This document shows, piece after piece, positions 1-8,465 of a stretch of DNA of 8,524 nt. The translations under genes and the position numbers were made by a program. The notes beneath the pieces are model-generated. The model made no database searches. It was given only the letters and a program-made list of their open reading frames with translations, and had not been told where the DNA came from. Position 1 is the stretch's first letter. Each line of letters starts with the position of its first letter. Source of the stretch: Thermodesulfobacteriota bacterium (GTDB lineage Bacteria > Desulfobacterota > Syntrophobacteria > BM002). The stretch lies in the NCBI GenBank assembly GCA_947259475.1, contig CAMYLW010000054.1, positions 1 through 8,524 of the forward strand. Reading direction: 5' to 3'.

Positions 1-1
1 C

Positions 2-739
2 TTGAATCCCCTGGGCGTTCCTTCACGAATGAATGTGGGACAGGTTTTGGAAACACACCTGGGCTGGGCTGCCAAAGGGATAGGCGAGCAACTGGCTCTG
101 TTACTGGAGGAGTACAAAAGTGGGGAAAGCCTAAAGGAAAAGCTCCGGCGTCTTTACTCCAAACAGGAGTTTATGGAGTACTTCGCCGACGCAGATGAAG
201 AAGAACTTAAAAGCCTCGTTCCCCACTATCGTGAGGGATTTCATGTGGCCAGCCCGGTGTTCGACGGTGCTGAGGAAGCGGAGATCCGCAAGTTTTTGCA
301 GGAAGGCGGCCTGCCTCAGCTTGGCCAGGCCACTCTTTTTGACGGCCGCACCGGCGAGGCGTTCCACAGCGAAGTCACCGTGGGTGTCATGTACATGATG
401 AAGTTGCACCACTTGGTTGATGACAAGCTGCATGCCCGCTCCATAGGCCCTTACTCCTTGGTAACCCAGCAGCCACTGGGCGGTAAAGCGCAGTTTGGTG
501 GACAGCGCCTGGGTGAAATGGAAGTCTGGGCAATGGAGGCATATGGTGCTGCCTATGCCCTGCAAGAGTTCCTGACAGTGAAATCAGATGACGTAGCTGG
601 CAGAACAAGAATGTATGAGAAGATCGTCAAAGGAGAGAATACTCTTGAGGCTGGGTTGCCAGAATCGTTCAACGTGCTGGTAAAAGAACTCCAGGCACTG
701 GGCTTGGATGTCCGGCTGTTGGAGGATATCGACGAATAG
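2..739 (+). CDS. rpoB: RNA polymerase beta subunit, C-terminal part (5' end outside window)
   Basis: This is the last 245 codons of the beta subunit of RNA polymerase, which with beta' forms the catalytic cleft. The reading frame is open from the first bases of the window, so the gene begins upstream; the TTG at position 2 is an internal leucine codon, not a start. The visible part begins in the conserved [10 protein letters not shown] segment and runs through SPVFDGA (about residues 84-90 of the fragment), [17 protein letters not shown] (138-147) and [14 protein letters not shown] (156-169), then [13 protein letters not shown] and the LTVKSDD segment. These are hallmarks of the beta C-terminal clamp and switch region that packs against beta'. 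It ends in an acidic tail (LLEDIDE) with a TAG stop. The fragment aligns by eye with roughly the last 240 residues of E. coli RpoB. rpoC follows after 166 bases, as usual for an rpoBC operon. Confidence 0.98.
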   Translation: MNPLGVPSRMNVGQVLETHLGWAAKGIGEQLALLLEEYKSGESLKEKLRRLYSKQEFMEYFADADEEELKSLVPHYREGFHVASPVFDGAEEAEIRKFLQEGGLPQLGQATLFDGRTGEAFHSEVTVGVMYMMKLHHLVDDKLHARSIGPYSLVTQQPLGGKAQFGGQRLGEMEVWAMEAYGAAYALQEFLTVKSDDVAGRTRMYEKIVKGENTLEAGLPESFNVLVKELQALGLDVRLLEDIDE

Positions 740-905
740 ATCTTCGATGTAGATATGAGATGTGAGCTGGAAGATAGTAGTGAATAGCGGGATCCCATAT
801 TTCAGATCACGCATCTATCGACTAGCTTTGTTTCGGATTTAGACATTTGGGTTTAATTGAGAAAAATCTTGAGCGAGGGGGAAGTTTACCCTCAGGGAGG
901 TTGCA
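740..905 (+). other. rpoB-rpoC intergenic region with weak 7-nt periodicity
   Basis: This is a 166-base gap, longer than the rpoB-rpoC spacer in E. coli. I see no convincing promoter, terminator or small gene. From 752 to 793 the sequence can be read as six consecutive 7-base units that each begin with G, the first five ending in A (GATATGA, GATGTGA, GCTGGAA, GATAGTA, GTGAATA, GCGGGAT). A 5-bp stem GAGGG/CCCTC (875-879 with 889-893) lies just before the rpoC ribosome binding site and leaves that site exposed. Confidence 0.5.
894..900 (+). promoter_or_regulatory. Ribosome binding site of rpoC
   Basis: AGGGAGG ends five bases before the GTG at 906. It is the strongest Shine-Dalgarno match in the gap and fixes GTG as the rpoC start. 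The next codons (KELYNLF) match the usual beta' N-terminus. Confidence 0.85.
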
Positions 906-3900
906 GTGAAAGAACTGTACAACCTTTTCGTTCGGCCCAAAGATCCTTTGAGTTTCAACGCGGTTCGTATCTCTCTGGCCTCGCCGGAGAAAATCCGGGA
1001 ATGGTCCTATGGAGAGATCAAGAAGCCGGAGACCATTAATTACCGGACTTTCAAGCCTGAGCGTGATGGCCTGTTCTGTGCCAAGATATTTGGGCCCACA
1101 AAAGACTACGAGTGCAATTGTGGTAAATACAAACGCATGAAACATAGGGGGGTCGTCTGTGAAAAATGTGGCGTCGAAGTGATTCAGTCCAAGGTGCGAC
1201 GGGAACGCATGGGCCACATTGCACTGGCAGCCCCCGTTGCTCACATATGGTTCCTGAAAAGTTTGCCCAGTAAGGTGGGTAATCTATTGGATCTCACCCT
1301 CAAGGAGTTGGAGAAGGTTCTCTATTTCGATAGCTATATTGTGCTTGATGCTGGGGATACCCCACTGAGCAATCACGAACTGCTGAGCGAAGAGCGGTAT
1401 CGTCAATTACGCGAGCAGCACGGCAACAGCTTCAAGGTAGGCATTGGGGCGGAAGCCGTGAATGAATTGCTGGGAAAATTGGACTTGAATGGGCTTGCCG
1501 AAGAAATGCGCCTGGAGATGACCAAGACCAAATCAGTGGCCAAACGGAAAAAATTGGCCAAACGACTCAAGGTGATCAATGCCTTCCGGGAGTCGGGAAA
1601 CCAGCCCCAGTGGATGATTTTGGAAGTGATCCCGGTATTGCCTCCTGATTTGCGGCCCCTCGTTCCCCTCGACGGTGGGCGTTTCGCCACCAGTGACCTC
1701 AACGACCTCTACCGCAGGGTTATTAATCGCAATAACCGCTTGCGACGTTTGCAGGAGTTAAATGCGCCGGAGATCATTATCCGTAATGAGAAGAGGATGC
1801 TGCAGGAGGCCGTGGACGTTTTGTTCGATAACGGCAGAAGGGGCAAGACCATCACCGGTCCCAACAAGAGAGCTCTCAAGTCCCTGTCTGACATGCTAAA
1901 AGGCAAACAGGGCCGCTTTCGCCAAAACCTATTGGGCAAGCGGGTGGACTACTCTGGGCGTTCAGTTATCGTCATCGGTCCCGATTTGCGACTGCACCAG
2001 TGTGGCATTCCCAAGAAGATGGCCCTTGAGCTGTTCAAACCGTTCATTTACAACAAACTGGAAGAGCGCGGCTATGTGACCACCATCAAGAGTGCCAAGA
2101 AAATGGTGGAAAAGGAGACTCCCGAGGTATGGGACTGCCTGGATGAGGTGGTCAAAGAGTATCCGGTCCTTCTGAACCGCGCCCCGACCTTGCACCGCTT
2201 AGGCCTGCAGGCATTCGAACCCATTCTCATCGAAGGGAAGGCTATTCAGATCCATCCACTGGTTTGTGCTGCCTTCAATGCTGACTTCGACGGCGACCAG
2301 ATGGCGGTGCACATACCGCTTTCCATCGAAGCGCAGATCGAGGCGCGGGTGCTGATGATGAGCACCAATAACATTTTGAGTCCGGCTCATGGAGAGCCCA
2401 TTATAGTGCCGAGTCAGGATATCGTGCTCGGCATCTATTACATGACCAGGGGGAAACCCTTTGCCAGGGGTGAGAACAAGGTTTTTGCCAATGCAGAAGA
2501 AGTGCGCTGCGCCTATGATGCTGGAGAACTGGATCTCCATGCCCAAATTTCGGTGCGCCTGAACGGCACGCGGGTGGATACTACCACTGGCCGGGTATTG
2601 CTGTCAGAGGTGGTACCATCTGAACTTCCCTTCGAACTCATAAACAAAGTTATGAACAAGAGAGCTCTAGCCGAGCTTTTCGACCATAGTTACCGTGAGG
2701 CCGGGGTTAAAAGAACGGTGATACTGGCCGACCGTATCAAAGATATCGGCTACAAGTTTGCTACCCGCTCCGGTCTCTCCATAGCAGTTTCCGACATGAT
2801 CATCCCATCAAGCAAACCAGACATCATTCAGGAGGCTTCAGACAGCATCAAAGAGATCGAAAGGCAGTACAGTGAAGGTCTCATAACCGACGGTGAGAAG
2901 TACAACAAGGTTGTGGACATCTGGGCCAAGGCTACCGAGGATATTGCTGGTGAGATGATGCTTGAAATTGCTACGGAAAAAATCACCGATCCTGATGGCA
3001 AGCAGGTGGAGATTCCGTCGTTCAATCCCATCTTTATGATGGCCGACTCAGGCTCTCGAGGAAGCAAGGATCAGATGCGCCAGCTTTCGGGAATGCGTGG
3101 TCTTATGGCCAAACCGTCGGGTGAAATTATCGAAACTCCCATTACTGCTAACTTCCGCGAGGGTCTTACGGTGTTGCAGTACTTCGTTTCCACCCACGGA
3201 GCGCGAAAGGGGCTGGCAGATACAGCTTTGAAGACCGCCAACTCTGGATACCTGACGCGGCGGTTGGTTGATGTAGCTCAGGACTCCATCGTTTACGAGC
3301 AAGACTGCGGCACCATTGACGGCATCTGGGTGGAGGCACTCACTGAGGCTGGAGAGATTATCCAGCGTCTGGGAGAACGTGTTTTGGGTCGGGTAACCCT
3401 TGAAACCATAAAGGATCCATTCACCGATAAAGTGTTGGTCAAGGCCAACGAGGAAATCGACGAGCAAGTGGTAACTCGGATCGAGGAGGCTGGCCTGGAG
3501 AGCATTCATATCCGCTCTGTCCTCACCTGCCGGAGCAAGCGTGGCGCCTGTATGAAGTGCTATGGGCGCGATCTGGCTCATGGCCGCATGGTGGAGATCG
3601 GCGAAGCGATTGGTATCATCGCTGCCCAATCCATCGGCGAGCCTGGAACCCAGCTGACAATGCGTACCTTTCACATTGGTGGCACGGCCAGCAAACGTAT
3701 TGAGCAGACCTCAATCAGTAACCGCCATGCCGGCACAGTGAAATATTTAAATCTGAACACGGTCCTGGATGTGGAAGGGAATCTGGTGGTGATGAACCGC
3801 AATGGAGAGATCACCATTGTCGGCGAAGGGGGACGGGAGCGTGAACGCTACCAGATCATTTATGGTGCCAAACTGAAGGTCACAGATGGTCAGGACGTAG

Positions 3901-4991
3901 AGAGTGACACCTTACTGGCGGAGTGGGACCCCTTTACCACTCCCATCCTCACTGAGGTGAGCGGCACAGTGAAGTTTGGCGACATCGTCGAAGGCCTCAC
4001 CATGCAGGAGAAGGTTGACCCGGTTACCGGTAAGTCCAGCAAAATTATTGTGGAGTACAGGGGGGATACTGATGTAAGGCCGCGGATCTCCATGAAAGAT
4101 GAGTCAGCTAAGACGGCCAAAATAGGTAAGGCTACAGCCCGTTACTTTATGCCTGTGGGCGCCATCATCATGGTAGCCGAGGGTGATCCGGTTGCCGCTG
4201 GCGATGTCCTCGCCAAGATCCCGCGTGAGACCACCAAGACCAAAGATATCACCGGTGGTCTGCCACGAGTGGCTGAGCTTTTTGAAGTCCGCAAACCCAA
4301 AGAGCAGGCAGTGATCAGTGAGATCAGCGGCACTATAACCTTTGGCAAGGATACCAAAGGTAAGCGCAAGGTGATTATCACTCCTGAAATTGGAGAGCCC
4401 AAGGAGTACTTGATCCCCAAAGGCAAGCACATCAGTGTCCATGAGGGAGACCTGGTACGGGCAGGTGAAGCCCTTATGGATGGCTCTGCCAACCCCCACG
4501 ACATTCTCAACATCCTTGGTGAAAAGGAGTTGGCCAAATACCTGGTGAACGAAGTCCAGCAAGTTTACAGGCTGCAGGGGGTCAAGATAAACGACAAACA
4601 CATAGAAGTAATTGTGCGCCAGATGCTCAAACGGGTCAGGATTGGCGACCCAGGTGATTCAGAACTTCTCATGGGCGAACAGGTGGAGAAGCACCGTTTT
4701 GAGGAAACCAACCAGAAATTGCTCGATGAAGGTAAAAAGCCCGCAGTGGGCGAACCATTATTGCTGGGAATCACCAAGGCATCTCTCAGCACTGAGAGCT
4801 TCATCTCTGCCGCCTCTTTCCAAGAGACCACCAAGGTGCTCACCGATGCGGCAGTGGCCGGCAGGGTGGATTATCTGCGAGGTCTGAAAGAGAACGTGAT
4901 CATGGGGAGACTGATCCCTGCAGGAACCGGCCTGAAGCGGTATCGGGATATGGTTTCAGGTGAAAAAGAGGAAGCTGCAGGATCTTCATAA
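906..4991 (+). CDS. rpoC: DNA-directed RNA polymerase beta' subunit
   Basis: This is the largest subunit of RNA polymerase, carrying the catalytic magnesium site. It has 1361 residues against 1407 in E. coli and starts at GTG behind a strong ribosome binding site. In order: the N-terminal clamp zinc finger has C70, C72, C85 and C88; [11 protein letters not shown] and [12 protein letters not shown] (about 312-356) form the lid and switch 2 area; LNRAPTLHR (423-431) precedes the active-site loop [12 protein letters not shown], with D460, D462 and D464 binding Mg2+. The bridge helix lies around 750-790 ([17 protein letters not shown]). The second zinc site is C801, C875, C882 and C885. The trigger loop is [16 protein letters not shown], with M919, R920 and H923. 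Immediately after it, about 930-1115 is a long beta-rich insert of the SI3 type typical of Gram-negative enzymes. The C-terminus ([15 protein letters not shown], then IPAGTG) is standard. All catalytic and zinc residues are intact. It is probably cotranscribed with rpoB. Confidence 0.99.
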   Translation: MKELYNLFVRPKDPLSFNAVRISLASPEKIREWSYGEIKKPETINYRTFKPERDGLFCAKIFGPTKDYECNCGKYKRMKHRGVVCEKCGVEVIQSKVRRERMGHIALAAPVAHIWFLKSLPSKVGNLLDLTLKELEKVLYFDSYIVLDAGDTPLSNHELLSEERYRQLREQHGNSFKVGIGAEAVNELLGKLDLNGLAEEMRLEMTKTKSVAKRKKLAKRLKVINAFRESGNQPQWMILEVIPVLPPDLRPLVPLDGGRFATSDLNDLYRRVINRNNRLRRLQELNAPEIIIRNEKRMLQEAVDVLFDNGRRGKTITGPNKRALKSLSDMLKGKQGRFRQNLLGKRVDYSGRSVIVIGPDLRLHQCGIPKKMALELFKPFIYNKLEERGYVTTIKSAKKMVEKETPEVWDCLDEVVKEYPVLLNRAPTLHRLGLQAFEPILIEGKAIQIHPLVCAAFNADFDGDQMAVHIPLSIEAQIEARVLMMSTNNILSPAHGEPIIVPSQDIVLGIYYMTRGKPFARGENKVFANAEEVRCAYDAGELDLHAQISVRLNGTRVDTTTGRVLLSEVVPSELPFELINKVMNKRALAELFDHSYREAGVKRTVILADRIKDIGYKFATRSGLSIAVSDMIIPSSKPDIIQEASDSIKEIERQYSEGLITDGEKYNKVVDIWAKATEDIAGEMMLEIATEKITDPDGKQVEIPSFNPIFMMADSGSRGSKDQMRQLSGMRGLMAKPSGEIIETPITANFREGLTVLQYFVSTHGARKGLADTALKTANSGYLTRRLVDVAQDSIVYEQDCGTIDGIWVEALTEAGEIIQRLGERVLGRVTLETIKDPFTDKVLVKANEEIDEQVVTRIEEAGLESIHIRSVLTCRSKRGACMKCYGRDLAHGRMVEIGEAIGIIAAQSIGEPGTQLTMRTFHIGGTASKRIEQTSISNRHAGTVKYLNLNTVLDVEGNLVVMNRNGEITIVGEGGRERERYQIIYGAKLKVTDGQDVESDTLLAEWDPFTTPILTEVSGTVKFGDIVEGLTMQEKVDPVTGKSSKIIVEYRGDTDVRPRISMKDESAKTAKIGKATARYFMPVGAIIMVAEGDPVAAGDVLAKIPRETTKTKDITGGLPRVAELFEVRKPKEQAVISEISGTITFGKDTKGKRKVIITPEIGEPKEYLIPKGKHISVHEGDLVRAGEALMDGSANPHDILNILGEKELAKYLVNEVQQVYRLQGVKINDKHIEVIVRQMLKRVRIGDPGDSELLMGEQVEKHRFEETNQKLLDEGKKPAVGEPLLLGITKASLSTESFISAASFQETTKVLTDAAVAGRVDYLRGLKENVIMGRLIPAGTGLKRYRDMVSGEKEEAAGSS

Positions 4992-5075
4992 AAATGAGAG
5001 GTCAGCGGTCAGCAGTCAGGAATCAACAAGCAAACCTGAAAGCTGAAAGCTGAAGGCTTTTGCGATAAAAAGGCC
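4992..5075 (+). repeat. Heptanucleotide repeats forming an interrupted inverted repeat after rpoC
   Basis: Nine bases after the rpoC stop there are three 7-base units, GGTCAGC GGTCAGC AGTCAGG (5000-5020). After a 14-base spacer come CCTGAA, AGCTGAA and AGCTGAA (5035-5054). The second set is the near reverse complement of the first. The RNA can therefore form a hairpin of three 5-bp helices (TCAGC/GCTGA twice, TCAGG/CCTGA once) separated by two 2x2 internal loops of purines. AAGGCTTTT and AAAAAGGCCTT (5053-5077) form a second, adjacent short stem. A TTTT run (5058-5061) follows the first hairpin, but no strong GC-rich stem adjoins it, so this is at best a weak or partial terminator between rpoC and rpsL. 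Confidence 0.7.
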
Positions 5076-5104
5076 TTGACAAATTGACAACAGGCAAGTA
5101 CTTT
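5076..5104 (+). promoter_or_regulatory. Putative sigma-70 type promoter for the rpsL-rpsG-fusA-tuf unit
   Basis: A perfect -35 hexamer TTGACA (5076-5081) is followed after 17 bases by TACTTT (5099-5104), which matches the -10 consensus at T1, A2 and T6. A second perfect TTGACA sits 8 bases downstream of the first (5084-5089). It could pair with TAGATG (5105-5110) at 15-base spacing or GATGTT (5107-5112) at 17. Transcription would begin near 5110-5118, about 60-65 bases before rpsL. A promoter here fits the known habit of the str operon being separately transcribed from rpoBC. The call rests on consensus matching only. Confidence 0.6.
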
Positions 5105-5120
5105 TAGATGTTTTTGGTGC

Positions 5121-5138
5121 CGGTGCGTTGCAGCACCG
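5121..5138 (+). promoter_or_regulatory. Small hairpin in the rpsL leader
   Basis: CGGTGC (5121-5126) and GCACCG (5133-5138) form a perfect 6-bp GC-rich stem with the loop GTTGCA. It would lie close to the 5' end of a transcript from the putative promoter. A role in transcript stability or expression control is possible but not shown. The rpsL ribosome binding site lies further down and is weak (GAG in GTGAGAAG, 5161-5168). Confidence 0.4.
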
Positions 5139-5176
5139 CAGAGACGGATTTTACGAGCGAGTGAGAAGTAGATATT

Positions 5177-5548
5177 ATGCCCACTATTAATCAGTTGGTT
5201 CGCAAGGGAAGAAGACAGGTTAAGCGGAAAAAGACTACTCCGGCGTTGCAGGGGTGTCCACAGAAACGTGGGGTCTGTGTGAGAGTCTACACTACAACCC
5301 CTAAGAAACCTAATTCGGCGCTCCGTAAGATTGCCAGGGTGCGGCTAACCAATGGAATAGAAGTGACCTCTTATATCCCAGGTGTAGGACACAACCTCCA
5401 GGAGCACTCTGTGGTATTGATTCGGGGTGGTAGGGTCAAAGATCTGCCGGGGGTGCGTTACCATATAATCCGGGGCACCCTTGACGCCACAGGGGTCCAA
5501 GATCGACGCCAAAGTCGCTCGAAGTACGGAGCAAAGAAGCCCAAGTAA
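5177..5548 (+). CDS. rpsL: 30S ribosomal protein S12
   Basis: S12 sits at the decoding centre of the 30S subunit and affects tRNA selection accuracy. The product has 123 residues, the normal length, and starts [12 protein letters not shown], the family N-terminus. PQKRGVC (28-34), [13 protein letters not shown] (39-51) and [26 protein letters not shown] (71-96) are all present. K43 and K88, the positions where streptomycin resistance substitutions are classically found, are both lysine, so the protein is of the susceptible type. D89, the residue methylthiolated in E. coli, and P91 are also conserved. The C-terminus [11 protein letters not shown] is standard. The ATG at 5177 has only a weak purine-rich site upstream, but the protein alignment leaves no alternative. 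It is the first gene of the presumed rpsL-rpsG-fusA-tuf unit. Confidence 0.99.
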   Translation: MPTINQLVRKGRRQVKRKKTTPALQGCPQKRGVCVRVYTTTPKKPNSALRKIARVRLTNGIEVTSYIPGVGHNLQEHSVVLIRGGRVKDLPGVRYHIIRGTLDATGVQDRRQSRSKYGAKKPK

Positions 5549-5571
5549 CTAAATAGGTGAACGGTCACCAG

Positions 5572-5609
5572 GGCATGGGCCACGGACACATCTTGCCGTG
5601 GCCCATGTC
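5572..5609 (+). promoter_or_regulatory. Strong hairpin in the rpsL-rpsG intercistronic region
   Basis: CATGGGCCACGG (5574-5585) and CCGTGGCCCATG (5596-5607) are perfect 12-base reverse complements around a 10-base loop (ACACATCTTG). A G-T (G-U in RNA) pair and a G-C pair extend the stem to 14 bp. No T-run follows, so it is not a standard intrinsic terminator. In E. coli, S7 represses its own operon by binding the rpsL-rpsG intercistronic mRNA. The position here makes this hairpin a candidate part of an equivalent site, but I cannot show 16S rRNA mimicry from the sequence. Confidence 0.65.
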
Positions 5610-5671
5610 ATGTATCGGCCTGAAAAACCTCCTACTCGGGGAGGGGGCTGGCGGGATCAACTCCGCTATCT

Positions 5672-5677
5672 GAGGAG
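5672..5677 (+). promoter_or_regulatory. Ribosome binding site of rpsG
   Basis: GAGGAG ends seven bases before the ATG at 5685 and decides that start over upstream in-frame ATGs such as the one at 5598. It could base-pair locally with CTCC (5661-5664) or with CTCCT (5629-5633). Confidence 0.8.
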
Positions 5678-5684
5678 CATTCTA

Positions 5685-6155
5685 ATGCCGAGAAGAAGAG
5701 AGGTCCCCAAGAGGATCACTTTGCCAGATCCTAAGTACGGCAGCAAACTGGTTGCCAAATTTATCAACAACGTCATGAGGATGGGCAAGAGAAGCGTCGC
5801 CGAACACATACTATACCAATCCTTCGATATTATCGCCGAGCGCTCCAAGCAAGACCCGTTGGAAGTCTTCACCAAGGCTTTGGATAACGTTAAGCCTACT
5901 TTAGAAGTCAAATCCAGACGGGTAGGGGGGTCAACCTATCAGGTACCAGTTGAGGTGCGGAGCAGTCGGAGGGTGGCGCTGGCTATGCGCTGGATTATCA
6001 ATTATGCCCAGCAACGCTCGGAGAAGAGCATGATGCATAAGCTGGCGGGTGAATTGCTTGATGCAGCCAACAACCGCGGCGCTTCCGTGAAGAAGAAAGA
6101 AGACACCCATCGCATGGCCGAAGCGAATAAGGCGTTTGCTCACTATCGGTGGTAA
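5685..6155 (+). CDS. rpsG: 30S ribosomal protein S7
   Basis: S7 is a primary 16S rRNA binding protein that nucleates assembly of the 30S head and lies near the E site. In E. coli it also represses translation of its operon. From the ATG at 5685 the product is 156 residues, the family norm, beginning [10 protein letters not shown]. The frame is open 29 codons further upstream, but that extension starts inside a hairpin, lacks a ribosome binding site and resembles no S7 sequence. Visible family segments are [17 protein letters not shown] (15-31), [11 protein letters not shown] (34-44), the [25 protein letters not shown] beta-ribbon region (67-91), ARMR-like AMRWIINYA (100-108), [33 protein letters not shown] and the C-terminal AHYRW. 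Nothing is truncated. It lies 136 bases after rpsL, and its stop codon is inside a stem-loop. Confidence 0.99.
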   Translation: MPRRREVPKRITLPDPKYGSKLVAKFINNVMRMGKRSVAEHILYQSFDIIAERSKQDPLEVFTKALDNVKPTLEVKSRRVGGSTYQVPVEVRSSRRVALAMRWIINYAQQRSEKSMMHKLAGELLDAANNRGASVKKKEDTHRMAEANKAFAHYRW

Positions 6156-6176
6156 ACACCGGACTCCGGTGTTTAC
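6152..6176 (+). promoter_or_regulatory. Perfect hairpin containing the rpsG stop codon
   Basis: GTAAACACCGG (6152-6162) and CCGGTGTTTAC (6166-6176) are perfect 11-base reverse complements around an ACT loop. The TAA stop of rpsG (6153-6155) lies within the 5' arm. The bases after the stem are GCATGGGG rather than a T-run, so a classical intrinsic terminator is unlikely. It may protect or process the mRNA end, or cause partial termination before fusA. Confidence 0.65.
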
Positions 6177-6197
6177 GCATGGGGCATGGAGCATAGG
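6177..6197 (+). repeat. Short heptanucleotide tandem repeat downstream of rpsG
   Basis: Three 7-base units follow directly after the hairpin: GCATGGG, GCATGGA and GCATAGG, with a further partial GC. The period equals that of the repeats after rpoC, but the unit sequence differs. No function can be read from it. Confidence 0.6.
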
Positions 6198-6321
6198 GCT
6201 AAAACGGAAACTCCATTCGTCAATAACCATGCACCAAGCGGTGAACGCAGTGAGCCCTCGACGGAACACGAATAAAAAAATAGGTATTCACCATTTTGTG
6301 ATTAAGGATAGTGCGTAAAGA
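6198..6321 (+). other. Rest of the rpsG-fusA intergenic region
   Basis: I see no recognisable gene, promoter or terminator here. It contains an A-rich run (ATAAAAAAATA, 6271-6281). AAGGA (6304-6308), 13 bases before the fusA ATG, is the best but rather distant candidate ribosome binding site. Confidence 0.4.
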
Positions 6322-8397
6322 ATGGCCCGGCAAGTACCCATAGAAATGGTTCGCAATATCGGCATCATGGCTCACATTGACGCCGGGAAGACGACCACCA
6401 CCGAGAGGATACTCTATTACACTGGGGTTTCCTACAAGATGGGGGAGGTCCACGAAGGCACCGCGGTGATGGACTGGATGGAGCAGGAGCAGGAGCGGGG
6501 GATTACCATTACCAGCGCTGCCACCACCTGTTTCTGGCGAGATCACCGCATCAATCTCATCGATACTCCCGGGCATGTGGATTTCACCATGGAGGTGGAG
6601 CGGTCACTGCGGGTCCTCGATGGGGCAGTGGCCATCTTCTGTGCCGTGGGGGGGGTGGAACCCCAGTCGGAGACGGTCTGGCGCCAGGCCGACCGTTACG
6701 GTGTACCCCGTATCGCCTTCATTAACAAGATGGACCGGATGGGAGCCGACTTTCAGCGCTGTCTGGAAATGATGCGAGCGCGATTGGGCGCCTCTGCCGT
6801 AGCAGTGCAAATTCCCCTGGGCGAGGAGCAAGATTTCCGCGGCGTTGTAGATTTGATAAGCATGAAAGCGGTGGTGTGGGAAGAAAGCACCTCGGGAGCC
6901 GGCTACCAACTCATTGATCTGCCCGCTGAGGTGCAGGATGAGGCAGAGGAGTATCGGCAACTACTGGTGGAGGCGGTGGCTGATGTTGATGAGAACCTCT
7001 TGGAGAAGTATCTGGAGGGCCATACGATCAGCAATGACGAGATCGAGACAGCATTGCGCAGAGCCACCGTCGAACTACAGCTGGTTCCGGTGTTTTGTGG
7101 TGCTGCCTTTAAGAATAAAGGGGTGCAGCTCCTGTTGGACGGCATCGTCAAATATCTCCCCTCGCCCTCGGATGTGGAGGCTATCTCTGGCATTACGCCC
7201 CAAGGTGAGGTGGAGACCAGCGCAGCCGATGATGATGCACCGTTTGCAGCACTGGCCTTCAAGCTCATGAACGATCCTTTTGTGGGACACGTTACTTTTC
7301 TCCGGGTCTATTCGGGACATCTCAAGAGTGGGATCCAGGTGTTGAACTCCACCAAAAGTGTCCGGGAGAAAATAGGCCGGCTGCTGAAAATGCACGCCAA
7401 CAAGCGGGAAGAAATTAAAGAGGTCTATGCCGGTGATATTGTCGCGGCCTTGGGCCTGCGTAATACCGCCACCGGCGACACTCTCTGTGATCCTGCCCGC
7501 CCGATTGTGCTGGAGGCCATGGAAATTCCAGCGCCGGTGATCTCAATCGCTATCGAACCCAAGAGTAAAGAAGATCAAGAAAAGCTAGGGATCAGCCTGG
7601 CAAAAATTGCCGCTGAAGATCCTACTTTTATTGTAAAGGTGGAGCAAGAAACCAGTGAGACCATCATTTCCGGGATGGGGGAACTCCACCTTGAGATAAT
7701 CGTCGATCGACTACTCAGAGAATTCAAGGTAAATGCCAACGTGGGGAAACCCCAGGTGGCCTACCGTGAGACCATAACCCGCAAGGTCCGGGTTGAGGGA
7801 CGCTTTGTCAGACAGAGTGGCGGGCGCGGACAGTTCGGTCATGTTTGGTTAGAACTTGAGCCCAATGAGCGGGGTGCGGGGTTTGAGTTTGGAGACCGCA
7901 TCGTGGGTGGTGCAGTACCCAAAGAATACATTCGCTCTGTGGGGCGAGGAGTCAAGGAGGCTTTGGAACAGGGGATCATTGCTGGTTATCCGCTGGTGGA
8001 TATACTGGTAAACTTGGTGGATGGTTCCTACCATGAAGTGGACTCCTCGGATATTGCTTTCGCCATCGCCGGATCCATGGCTGTCAAATCAGGGGTCAAG
8101 GATGCAGCCCCAATTTTGCTGGAGCCGATCATGGCTGTGGAGGTCGTGGTCCCCGAAGAATATATTGGTGAGGTTGTGGGCGATGTTAACGCTCGCCGCG
8201 GCCGCATTATGCGCATGGAGACTTGTACCAATGTCCAGGTGATCGAGTCGCGCGTTCCTTTGGCAGAAATGTTTGGGTATGCTACAGACTTGCGCTCGGT
8301 GACGCAAGGTCGAGCCACTTTTCATATGCAATTTTCCCATTACGAACCGGTACCGTCTTCCATTTCCGAAGAGGTGAAGGCTGCGGCCACCGGTTGA
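6322..8397 (+). CDS. fusA: Translation elongation factor G (EF-G)
   Basis: EF-G is the GTPase that moves tRNAs and mRNA through the ribosome after peptide bond formation and helps split ribosomes during recycling. The product has 691 residues (704 in E. coli). G-domain motifs: P-loop AHIDAGKTT (17-25), switch I RGITITSA (59-66), DTPGH (81-85) with H85 the catalytic histidine, NKMD (135-138) and GAAFKNKG (260-267, the G5 region). Domain II follows from about 305 ([15 protein letters not shown]). Domain III has [10 protein letters not shown] (450-459). Domain IV has [11 protein letters not shown] (498-508) and its tip segment [10 protein letters not shown] (568-577), with H571. The C-terminal domain V ends [18 protein letters not shown], the canonical EF-G signature. 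A581, in IAFAIAGS, replaces the lysine usual in this segment. The ATG at 6322 gives the standard N-terminus [20 protein letters not shown]. It lies between rpsG and tuf as in most bacteria. Confidence 0.99.
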   Translation: MARQVPIEMVRNIGIMAHIDAGKTTTTERILYYTGVSYKMGEVHEGTAVMDWMEQEQERGITITSAATTCFWRDHRINLIDTPGHVDFTMEVERSLRVLDGAVAIFCAVGGVEPQSETVWRQADRYGVPRIAFINKMDRMGADFQRCLEMMRARLGASAVAVQIPLGEEQDFRGVVDLISMKAVVWEESTSGAGYQLIDLPAEVQDEAEEYRQLLVEAVADVDENLLEKYLEGHTISNDEIETALRRATVELQLVPVFCGAAFKNKGVQLLLDGIVKYLPSPSDVEAISGITPQGEVETSAADDDAPFAALAFKLMNDPFVGHVTFLRVYSGHLKSGIQVLNSTKSVREKIGRLLKMHANKREEIKEVYAGDIVAALGLRNTATGDTLCDPARPIVLEAMEIPAPVISIAIEPKSKEDQEKLGISLAKIAAEDPTFIVKVEQETSETIISGMGELHLEIIVDRLLREFKVNANVGKPQVAYRETITRKVRVEGRFVRQSGGRGQFGHVWLELEPNERGAGFEFGDRIVGGAVPKEYIRSVGRGVKEALEQGIIAGYPLVDILVNLVDGSYHEVDSSDIAFAIAGSMAVKSGVKDAAPILLEPIMAVEVVVPEEYIGEVVGDVNARRGRIMRMETCTNVQVIESRVPLAEMFGYATDLRSVTQGRATFHMQFSHYEPVPSSISEEVKAAATG

Positions 8398-8465
8398 TGT
8401 GTGAAGGAAAGAGACCAGGGGTGGCTTGAGACAGCCAGCCACTCACGCATTTGGCAACAGAGTCC
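8398..8465 (+). other. fusA-tuf spacer with a small stem
   Basis: GTGGCT (8421-8426) and AGCCAC (8437-8442) can form a 6-bp stem. A competing TGGCT/AGCCA pairing (8422-8426 with 8433-8437) uses part of the same sequence. There is no T-run, so fusA and tuf are probably cotranscribed. Confidence 0.4.

Noticed and set aside
857..1039. Small 60-codon frame overlapping the rpoC start
   Set aside because: Most of it overlaps rpoC in another frame and it resembles no known leader peptide. The strong ribosome binding site at 894-900 serves the rpoC GTG instead.
3048..3674. Long antisense open frame of 208 codons opposite rpoC
   Set aside because: It lies wholly opposite highly conserved rpoC sequence, has no recognisable domain and is explained by codon composition of the sense strand.
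4104..4601. Antisense open frame of 165 codons opposite the SI3 and C-terminal part of rpoC
   Set aside because: It overlaps another antisense frame, has no family resemblance and no upstream signals; it is a shadow of rpoC.
906..4991. Intein or inserted element within rpoC
   Set aside because: The protein aligns by eye end to end with the family, and the only large insert is the expected SI3 region. No splice-site motifs are visible.
5000..5061. Classical rho-independent terminator after rpoC
   Set aside because: The stem is interrupted every five pairs and the TTTT is short and not directly after a GC-rich helix, so I describe it as a repeat hairpin rather than a terminator.
5598..5684. 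In-frame upstream extension of rpsG giving a 185-residue product
   Set aside because: The upstream ATG lies within the intercistronic hairpin, has no ribosome binding site and adds 29 residues unlike any S7. The 156-residue form from 5685 matches the family length and has GAGGAG at proper spacing.
6136..6318. Possible 60-codon gene between rpsG and fusA
   Set aside because: It begins inside rpsG, runs through the hairpin and heptad repeats, has no ribosome binding site and no recognisable protein features.
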